From a bacterium (GTDB lineage Bacteria; T1Sed10-126), in contig PWHN01000075.1 in assembly GCA_003554945.1 (NCBI GenBank), forward strand, positions 1-11,155: 11,155 nucleotides of DNA, in the 5' to 3' direction. Within the stretch, counting starts at the first letter, position 1. Every line of letters begins with the position of its first letter. Both the position numbers and the translations under genes were made by a program. Positions 6,360-11,155 of this stretch are shown piece after piece. The notes below the pieces were generated by a model that saw only the letters and a list, made by a program, of their open reading frames with translations, did not search any database and was not told the origin of the DNA.

Positions 6360-7415
6360 TCAACGGCGGGGAAAAGCAACCAGCTCGTGACCGGGGTCTA
6401 TTTTAACTTCCACCGGCGTGCCACCCGGCAGCAGGCGGGAGTGGTGCAGCAGGCTGTGGACCCGGCGGCCGGAGCTTAATCTAACCCGGTAACGAAATAG
6501 TCCGCCGAGAAACTCATCCTCTTCTACTACACCGTCTGCCTTCCCCTCAGCCTCCCTTATAAGAACATCGTCGGCCCTGAGCATCAGGTCATATTCTTCG
6601 GCCTCTCCCTTAAAATCAATCATTTGCAAGGGCAGTTTACCTATCTCTGTTCGGGCGGCCTTCCCTTCCAGAGTTACCGGAACAAAATCAGTTGGTCCCA
6701 GAAACTCAGCAACAAAACGGGTCTCAGGTTTAATCACCACTTCTTCGGGTGCACCGATTTGTTCCAGCCGTCCACTCCGCATTATTCCCATCCGATCGCC
6801 CAGATACAGCGCCTCCTCCTGATCGTGAGTTACAAATATAGCCGGAGTGTCACTTTCTTTAAGAATTTTTCTGATATCACTTCTCATTTTTTGGCGCAGC
6901 TCTTCTTCGAGATTGCTCAGCGGCTCGTCAAGAAGTAAAACTCGCGGCCGCGTTACCAGCGACCGGGCCAAGGCTACCCGCTGGCGCTGACCGCCGGAAA
7001 GCTGTTCCGGATAACAGCTTTCCCGCCCCTCGAGACCTACCAGTTCTAGGACTGATTCAACTCGTGAACTCGCCTCAGCGCGGGAACAGTCCAGGCCAAA
7101 ACAGACGTTCTCACGCACGGTGAGGTGCGGGAACAGAGCTAGGTCCTGAAAAACCAGTCCAATATCCCGCTGCTCGGGTATGATAAAATCCACCTGATCA
7201 GAAATTATCTTCCCCTGCAATTTTATCTCTCCCCTGTCAGGCCTCTCAAGACCACTAATCAGACGCAAAACAGTAGTCTTGCCACAGCCGGAGGGACCAA
7301 GCAGCGTAACAATTTCAGAGTCGTTGAGCTGAAAGTTAAAATCATGAACAGCCGGGGGCTCCCCCGGTTTGTAGCGTTTGGTTAAAGAACTCAACTCCAG
7401 GACAGGAACAGTCAT
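6360..7415 (-). CDS. fbpC: ferric-iron type ABC transporter ATP-binding protein
   Basis: This 351-residue ATPase energises the importer encoded just upstream on the same strand. The motifs are complete: Walker A GPSGCGKTT (40-48), Q-loop Gln90, signature LSGGQRQR (139-146), Walker B LLLDE (160-164), switch His197 in FVTHDQEEAL. About 110 C-terminal residues form a TOBE-like regulatory domain, as in FbpC/PotA/MalK-type ATPases; the overall length matches FbpC. The ATG at 7415 is 2 nt after the permease stop codon, and GGAGGAG lies within the end of the permease gene, so translation is coupled. It is the last gene of the operon, and its stop faces the chemoreceptor stop across a 6-nt gap with only a tiny hairpin (GCCGT/ACGGC, 6356-6367) there. 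ABC ATPase is certain; iron is inferred from the binding protein. Confidence 0.93.
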   Translation of the reverse strand: MTVPVLELSSLTKRYKPGEPPAVHDFNFQLNDSEIVTLLGPSGCGKTTVLRLISGLERPDRGEIKLQGKIISDQVDFIIPEQRDIGLVFQDLALFPHLTVRENVCFGLDCSRAEASSRVESVLELVGLEGRESCYPEQLSGGQRQRVALARSLVTRPRVLLLDEPLSNLEEELRQKMRSDIRKILKESDTPAIFVTHDQEEALYLGDRMGIMRSGRLEQIGAPEEVVIKPETRFVAEFLGPTDFVPVTLEGKAARTEIGKLPLQMIDFKGEAEEYDLMLRADDVLIREAEGKADGVVEEDEFLGGLFRYRVRLSSGRRVHSLLHHSRLLPGGTPVEVKIDPGHELVAFPRR

Positions 7416-7417
7416 AA

Positions 7418-9022
7418 CTATACTTTCTCCTCCTCAATAAAATCCGGATTTAAGTAAAATATTATCCCCACTACCAGCAGGGTAACACCTATCAGAACAA
7501 GTCCGTGAAGTCCAGCACGGGCAAAAAATGCTTCCTCGGTGGACTCCCAGATTCGAGTGGCAAGCGTATTGAAACCGGTTGGTCGCAATAACAGGGTCGC
7601 TGGCAACTCCTTCATCGTACTTAAAAATACCAGTACCAACCCGGAAAGCAAGCTGGCTCTAATCAGGGGGAGAACTATTTTAGAAAAAATTAGAATTTCG
7701 CCCCGGCCAAGTGTCCGGGCCGCTTCAAAAAGTCGCCGGTTTAGATTTGCTAACGAGTTTACTGTCGGTTCCAACTGCAGTGGCAAGAACCTGATTGTAT
7801 AACCAATTATCAGCAAAGCAAAAGTCTGATAAAGAAGCGGAAAATGAGAAATAGATAAAAATATTAAGGCCAGACCTACGACGAGGCCCGGTAAAGCATA
7901 ACCAATGTAAGCCAGACGATCAGTTAGCTTCCCTAACCCCCCTGAATTTAAATTAATAAAATAGGCAAGTGGCAGGGAAATTAGCAAACAGACGATACCA
8001 GCCAGCAGTGCTACGCCCAGCGAGTTCACTGTCGCCTGCCAGGGAAAGCCTGGAAGCATACCACTGAAGTAACCACGCCAGACCCAATACCCGGAGACGG
8101 CTACCGGTAGCAATATTGTTAGAGAAAAAATCAGGCTCATAAATAATTGGGCCGGGATCTGCAGCAAACCAAGAGAATAACGCTCAGTCTTCAAGCGAGC
8201 ATCCACATCGGCGGTGCGACGACTACCTAACTGATTTCTAAACCAGTTTTCCAGTAAAAGTATAAACAGAGTAAGAACCACAAGGAGCAGAGAATAAAAA
8301 GCCGCGAGATGGCGGTCAAAACTAAAACGATACTCAACATAAATTACACGGGTGAAGGAGTCGAACTGGAGCAGAGAAACGGCACCAAAATCGCTGAGTG
8401 TATAAAGAGCCACAAGTAGCGAACCGGCTCCGAGAGCAGGCACGAGGTAGGGGAAGACTACTTTAAAAAAAGCAGTTAACTTATTTTTTCCCAACGTCCG
8501 GGCGGCCTCAAACATCCGGGGGTCTAACGATTTGAAGGCAGCGTTTAAAGGTAGATAGAGAAACGGATAGGTGAATAGCGTGATTACTATTACGGCTCCC
8601 CCCCAACCGTAAATAGACGGTAATTCCGTGACACCGAGAGGAGCCAGCCAGCGCTGGAGAATACTACCCCGCGGCCCGGCAAAAGCAATCAAAGCAAAAG
8701 CACCGATGTAGCTGGGAACCACAAGGGGCATAGCAGCGGCAACTTCCCAGAAGCGCCGAAACCTTAAGTCCGTCTTTGTAATCAAAATTGCAAGCGGGAA
8801 AGACAGAAAAGACGAAAAAATCACCACCGCAACAGCAAGGCCAACACTATTTAGAAGAACACGAGCGGTCTCAGGACTGGTAATAGTTTCAGCTATAACT
8901 GCCGGAGAAACGCCAAGCGCACGCACAGAGAGATAAAACACGGGAGCAAGGATAAGAACTGCCACGCCCAGAGAGAAAATCGCCCCGAGAGTCCACCAGC
9001 TTACGTCAAAACGTTTCCACAT
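7418..9022 (-). CDS. fbpB: ferric-iron type ABC transporter permease, two permease domains in one chain
   Basis: This 534-residue inner-membrane protein has about twelve hydrophobic segments arranged as two homologous halves. Each half carries the cytoplasmic coupling loop that docks on the ATPase: EAARTLGKNKL (172-182) and EAARTLGRGEIL (433-444). One polypeptide therefore supplies both halves of the channel, as in FbpB/SfuB/FutB of ferric-iron importers. The GGGGAGAA ribosome site is about 7 nt before the ATG at 9022, and the start is 38 nt after the end of the binding-protein gene. The C-terminus is short and acidic (FIEEEKV). Order and spacing (binding protein, permease, ATPase) are those of a classical iron operon. 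The permease assignment is firm. Thiamine importers share the fused architecture, but the binding protein argues for iron. Confidence 0.92.
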   Translation of the reverse strand: MWKRFDVSWWTLGAIFSLGVAVLILAPVFYLSVRALGVSPAVIAETITSPETARVLLNSVGLAVAVVIFSSFLSFPLAILITKTDLRFRRFWEVAAAMPLVVPSYIGAFALIAFAGPRGSILQRWLAPLGVTELPSIYGWGGAVIVITLFTYPFLYLPLNAAFKSLDPRMFEAARTLGKNKLTAFFKVVFPYLVPALGAGSLLVALYTLSDFGAVSLLQFDSFTRVIYVEYRFSFDRHLAAFYSLLLVVLTLFILLLENWFRNQLGSRRTADVDARLKTERYSLGLLQIPAQLFMSLIFSLTILLPVAVSGYWVWRGYFSGMLPGFPWQATVNSLGVALLAGIVCLLISLPLAYFINLNSGGLGKLTDRLAYIGYALPGLVVGLALIFLSISHFPLLYQTFALLIIGYTIRFLPLQLEPTVNSLANLNRRLFEAARTLGRGEILIFSKIVLPLIRASLLSGLVLVFLSTMKELPATLLLRPTGFNTLATRIWESTEEAFFARAGLHGLVLIGVTLLVVGIIFYLNPDFIEEEKV

Positions 9023-9060
9023 AAATCTATTCTCCCCAATTTCTAATTTCGGAACGCAAA

Positions 9061-10065
9061 CTACAGAACGTTGACATCACGTAGTAAATCAACTGTCTCC
9101 TGTAGTTCAGCCAGGTCTTCCACCTGAATCTGGGGAATCTGAATTTCTTCCAGCGGCTTCTGGCGCCCAACTGTCTCAATGCCTTTAAGAAGCGGATATT
9201 CGTGAGTCTCAGAGGAAAAATACCTCTGGTGCTTTTCGGATAAAAGCTGCTCAATCACCTGACGCGCCTTTTTTTCCCGATTAGATCCCGTTACGATTCC
9301 AATACCGCTAACATTCATCATAGCACCGGCGTCTCCAGCAGTATAATGTTCGCCCACCGGAAAATCAGGGTCTTCTTCCAGAAAACGGTAGAGATAATAA
9401 TTATTCACCAGGCCGAGCGAAATTTCACCACGACCCAGCGCCTCAACTATCGGTGTGTTACGGGGATACCTACGGGGCTGGTTGGCCTTCATCTCCTCCA
9501 GCCATCGGCGCGCCTCGTCCTCGCCCTCGAGCTGGCGAAGCGCCGTCACAAACGCATGGAAGGAGGCGTTCTCCGGGGCCCAGCCTATCTCTCCCTCCCA
9601 GCGCGGGTCGGTCAAATCCCAGATAGAATCGGGCAGTTCTTCCGCCTCTACCAGCTCGGTGTTGTAATTTATGACGCGGGCTCGACCACTTATTCCGATC
9701 CAGTAGTCTTCGGCAGAACGAAATACTGGCTCTACTTTTTCCAACAATTCGGCGGGCAGCTTCTTTAGTTTGCCCTCCGCCTGCAAAGCCCCCAGGCCGC
9801 CGGCATCCTGGGCGTAGTAAAGGTCGGCCGGCGTCCGTTCGCCCTCCTCCTGGATGGTCGCGGCCAACTCCGCAGTTGAACCGTAACGCACCTGTATTTC
9901 AAAAGGTAGCTCCCTGGCAATCTCCTGGAAGACCGGATCAACTAATTCAGCGCTGCGACCCGAATAGACTACGACAGCATCTTCATCCGGGGCACAGGAG
10001 TAGAATAAAGTTACAACTCCGAGTAATAGTATTAAACAACTAATTTTCAATTTAAAACGCAGCAT
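9061..10065 (-). CDS. fbpA: ferric-iron ABC transporter substrate-binding lipoprotein
   Basis: The start at 10065 (MLRFKLKISC, 334 residues) is chosen over the ATG at 10098 because AAGGTG (10080-10075) lies 9 nt upstream of it, while nothing resembling a ribosome site precedes 10098. The N-terminus is a lipoprotein signal peptide, with Cys24 in LFYSC as the probable lipidation site; Phe at -3 is unusual for a lipobox. The mature part follows the FutA/FbpA pattern closely: VVVYSGRS, VRYGSTAELA, SGRARVINYNT, GWAPENASF, and VNNYYLY with the adjacent tyrosines 223-224 that ligate Fe(III) in this family; Tyr134 and Tyr34 are other likely ligands. In a diderm cell it would be membrane-anchored and deliver iron in the periplasm. 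It is the first gene of the operon, read divergently from the ferredoxin. Confidence 0.92.
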   Translation of the reverse strand: MLRFKLKISCLILLLGVVTLFYSCAPDEDAVVVYSGRSAELVDPVFQEIARELPFEIQVRYGSTAELAATIQEEGERTPADLYYAQDAGGLGALQAEGKLKKLPAELLEKVEPVFRSAEDYWIGISGRARVINYNTELVEAEELPDSIWDLTDPRWEGEIGWAPENASFHAFVTALRQLEGEDEARRWLEEMKANQPRRYPRNTPIVEALGRGEISLGLVNNYYLYRFLEEDPDFPVGEHYTAGDAGAMMNVSGIGIVTGSNREKKARQVIEQLLSEKHQRYFSSETHEYPLLKGIETVGRQKPLEEIQIPQIQVEDLAELQETVDLLRDVNVL

Positions 10066-10107
10066 GAAAATCAACACCTTTCGATTAATCTCAACCATTG
10101 TTAGATA

Positions 10108-10136
10108 AGTTTAACATTTATTTGAATTATTTGCAA
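10108..10136 (-). promoter_or_regulatory. probable promoter of the iron transporter operon
   Basis: Read on the minus strand, TTGCAA (10136-10131) and TAAACT (10113-10108) are 17 nt apart, which puts the transcript start near 10101 and gives a leader of about 35 nt to the ATG at 10065. The -10 box is only a moderate match. An interrupted dyad GTTA-N8-TAAC (10100-10115) overlaps it. I could not make out a convincing Fur box, so iron control is not shown. Confidence 0.4.
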
Positions 10137-10214
10137 AGTTTTATACGCTTAACTTTTTGCCGGGGGGTTCATGTTACCTCTGCACTCTTGTATTATCCAT
10201 GAGATACATCAATT

Positions 10215-10244
10215 TTTACACACATTTACTTGCATGACTATAAT
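10215..10244 (+). promoter_or_regulatory. promoter of the ferredoxin gene
   Basis: TTTACA (10215-10220) and a perfect TATAAT (10239-10244) lie 18 nt apart, predicting transcription from about 10251. The ferredoxin start codon is at 10432, so the message has a leader of about 180 nt whose first hairpin begins within 10 nt of the start. The spacer between this promoter and the divergent iron-operon promoter (10137-10214) shows no further supported site. Confidence 0.65.
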
Positions 10245-10259
10245 TATTTTTTCATATCC

Positions 10260-10382
10260 CCGTTGAAATCCTGGCAGTCAACGGACCACTCAATTGCTCT
10301 AAAGAAAACAAAAAAGGATTTCAACAGAGGCCTCTTCAATTAACTACTGTAAAAATTGAGCTATATCAAGGAAGTGGTGTCC
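10260..10382 (+). other. structured ferredoxin leader with competing stems
   Basis: Two pairings share the same bases: the local hairpin CCGTTGA/TCAACGG (10260-10266/10278-10284) and the long-range stem GTTGAAATCCT/AGGATTTCAAC (10262-10272/10315-10325, 11 bp). ACCACT (10285-10290) can pair with AGTGGT (10373-10378), and CTCAATT (10289-10295) with AATTGAG (10354-10360). The core CAATTGCTCT, exactly 10 nt, AAAAAGGATTTCAA, then TTGAGCTAT matches the chemoreceptor leader at 4168-4234 with identical inner spacing. There is room for a switch between folds, but no clear terminator; the ribosome site is about 35 nt further down. Confidence 0.55.
10347..10373 (+). repeat. 27-nt direct repeat, copy upstream of ferredoxin
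   Basis: CTGTAAAAATTGAGC, 4 variable bases, then TCAAGGAA. The same 27 nt, 23 or more identical, recur at 10659-10685, so the ferredoxin gene is bracketed by two direct copies. Confidence 0.7.
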
Positions 10383-10431
10383 AAAGTTCTCTATACTTTC
10401 ACTGGAAAGTTTAAAAGAGGAGGTGATCAAA

Positions 10432-10650
10432 GTGGCTAAGGTTGAAATTGACGAAGATCTCTGTATTGCCTGCGGCATCTGCTACGGTAGCCATCCTGAT
10501 ATTTTTGCCGACGACGGAGAAGGAAACGCAATCCTTGTCGACAAGTTTCAAACCGATGGTCAGCAGACGGGTGAAGTCCCGACAGAGCTGGGAGATTCCG
10601 CCCGGGAGGCTGCCGAACTGTGCCCGACTGAAGCAATAACGATTAATTGA
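10432..10650 (+). CDS. single-cluster [4Fe-4S] ferredoxin
   Basis: This small cytoplasmic electron carrier has 72 residues. Cys11, Cys14 and Cys17 in CIACGIC plus Cys64 followed by Pro (ELCPTEAI) are the four ligands of one [4Fe-4S] cluster; there is no second cluster motif, as in Thermotoga- or Desulfovibrio-type monocluster ferredoxins. The insertion between the cysteine motifs (residues 18-63) is acidic, in keeping with a halophile. The start is taken as GTG 10432 (MAKVEID) rather than GTG 10423: the ribosome site, GGAGGTGATC (10419-10428), covers 10423 itself and leaves a normal 8-nt spacing from AGGAGG to 10432. That site is a near-complete complement of the 16S rRNA 3' end, so strong translation is expected. 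The gene has its own promoter, a structured leader and flanking 27-nt repeats. Redox partners are unknown. Confidence 0.92.
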   Translation: MAKVEIDEDLCIACGICYGSHPDIFADDGEGNAILVDKFQTDGQQTGEVPTELGDSAREAAELCPTEAITIN

Positions 10651-10658
10651 ACTATCTC

Positions 10659-10685
10659 CTGTAAAAATTGAGCCCTGTCAAGGAA
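10659..10685 (+). repeat. 27-nt direct repeat, copy downstream of ferredoxin
   Basis: This is the second copy of the sequence at 10347-10373, beginning 8 nt after the ferredoxin stop codon. Both copies are preceded at a short distance by AACTA. A small CCGG-actt-CCGG hairpin (10690-10701) follows, with an AT-rich stretch after it that is too weak to call a terminator. Confidence 0.65.
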
Positions 10686-10757
10686 ATCTCCGGACTTCCG
10701 GGGTATATTATTAGAGACGAAGAGACGAGCTTGAGAAGAGGTGCAAGACCGAAAATT

Positions 10758-10811
10758 AAGTTCAAGAGAAAGGTCAAGTTCAAGAGCATGAGTAAGATTA
10801 AGATTATGAGA
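10758..10811 (+). repeat. degenerate hexamer tandem repeat
   Basis: Nine consecutive six-base units fit the pattern AAGNNN/ATGAGN: AAGTTC, AAGAGA, AAGGTC, AAGTTC, AAGAGC, ATGAGT, AAGATT, AAGATT, ATGAGA. The purine bias extends back to about 10712. No reading frame here looks like protein; open frames on either strand are low-complexity. Confidence 0.6.
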
Positions 10812-10830
10812 ACTTAATGAATTTAAATTA

Positions 10831-10858
10831 GCTTTCAGCTTTTGGCTTTGAGCTTTAG
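10831..10858 (+). repeat. heptamer tandem repeat GCTTTNN x4
   Basis: GCTTTCA, GCTTTTG, GCTTTGA and GCTTTAG follow one another without gap, with a fifth partial unit GCT at 10859. The first five bases of each unit are invariant and the last two vary, and the unit length differs from the hexamer array 20 nt upstream. No coding or RNA feature explains it. Confidence 0.65.
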
Positions 10859-10914
10859 GCTGAAGTTTTGCGATGGGGCGAGTGGGGGATGAAGACAAAT
10901 AAATATATTAACAG

Positions 10915-11155
10915 AAACAAAAAAGCTAACCCGCTTAATGCATGAAAATTTAATTTTCTTGCATTAAGCGCCTCTACGAGGCAGCCGTCAAACTTAAAAC
11001 GCCAAATAAATCAAGTTCTAATAAAATGTCCAGGTTTACAGAGTGTTTTTATGGCAATAATTCTATTAGTTTGACAGCTGGGTTAGCCCAGCCCTCAGCG
11101 CCCTGAGGGCTGTCCTCTGGACGAATTATGCTCAAAGATCGCAACTCTTTGTGCA
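10915..11155 (-). ncRNA. candidate large structured RNA, four-way junction (runs past window end)
   Basis: Helices abut without unpaired bases: P1 GCTAACCC/GGGTTAGC (10925-10932/11080-11087); P2, a hairpin of GCTTAATGCA/TGCATTAAGC (10933-10942/10960-10969) topped by GAAAAT/ATTTTC; P3 GCCTC-tac-GAGGC (10970-10982); P4 AGC-c-GTCAAACT with AGTTTGAC-a-GCT (10983-10994/11068-11079). Next to it is a perfect 10-bp hairpin CAGCCCTCAG/CTGAGGGCTG (11089-11112). Further arms, ATAATTC/GAATTAT (11057-11063/11123-11129) and CAAAGA/TCTTTG, continue to the end. On the minus strand P1 is followed directly by TTTTTTGTTT (10924-10915), which looks like an intrinsic 3' end; that is why the minus strand is preferred. 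The family is not recognised. Alternatives are a leader on the plus strand or the inverted-repeat end of a mobile element. Confidence 0.5.

Noticed and set aside
6356-6367. GCCGT/ACGGC hairpin between convergent stops as a bidirectional terminator
   Set aside because: Only five pairs with a 2-nt loop and no T-tract on either strand.
10065-10098. Upstream ATG at 10098 as the start of the iron-binding protein
   Set aside because: No ribosome site precedes it, and starting there would put 11 extra residues in front of a complete lipoprotein signal peptide.
10189-10208. TGTAT-N10-ATACA dyad upstream of the ferredoxin -35 box as an operator
   Set aside because: Only five bases per half-site match and the interior shows no symmetry; too weak to report as a site.
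10262-10325. GTTGAAATCC/GGATTTCAAC as a CRISPR repeat end
   Set aside because: The word resembles CRISPR repeat termini, but it occurs as inverted arms of a stem and there is no regular repeat-spacer array.
10560-10898. 112-residue open frame on the minus strand
   Set aside because: It runs antisense through the ferredoxin 3' half and the low-complexity repeats; composition is Ser/Leu-rich and no start signal is seen.

Overview
The window looks like a chromosomal stretch of an anaerobic, salt-adapted, two-membrane (diderm) Firmicute, most plausibly of the Halanaerobiales (a Halarsenatibacter-like genome would fit). The evidence is a classical outer-membrane porin (signal peptide, terminal Phe) beside Firmicute-style strong ribosome sites, acid-rich proteins, a single-cluster clostridial-type ferredoxin and AT-rich spacers between moderately GC genes. 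The taxonomic call is inference.

Layout. 1-1234: an orphan zinc-ribbon protein behind a good sigma-A promoter. 1235-1682: a gene-free spacer holding a three-way-junction structured element (copy 1, 1468-1592). 1683-2610: a two-gene unit, Nfu-type Fe-S scaffold protein plus a Crp/Fnr-family regulator, 1 nt apart. 2631-3820: promoter with two palindromes, then a phosphate-selective-porin (OprP/OprO) family gene. 3821-4253: a second gene-free spacer with copy 2 of the three-way-junction element (3946-4130), enclosed by a long outer stem. 4254-6353: a methyl-accepting chemotaxis protein with four exact 39-residue HAMP-like repeats. 6360-10065, minus strand: a ferric-iron type ABC transporter (ATPase, fused double permease, lipoprotein binding protein). 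10099-10431: divergent promoters and a structured ferredoxin leader. 10432-10650: ferredoxin. 10651-11155: low-complexity hexamer and heptamer repeats, then a large branched inverted-repeat structure that runs to the window end.

Shared theme. Iron and redox chemistry link the iron importer, the ferredoxin, the Fe-S scaffold protein and possibly the Crp/Fnr-type regulator. The porin and chemoreceptor are surface functions.

The most unusual content is non-coding. Two loci (upstream of nfu and of the chemoreceptor) carry the same three-way junction: conserved single-strand segments TCATTCT, TCCGAGG and AATCC, a conserved ATCAG bulge, and a 46-nt arm of identical length whose stem sequence differs by compensatory changes. 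A second leader motif is shared by the chemoreceptor and ferredoxin genes. A third, unrelated four-way-junction structure closes the window. I recognise none of these as a known RNA family.
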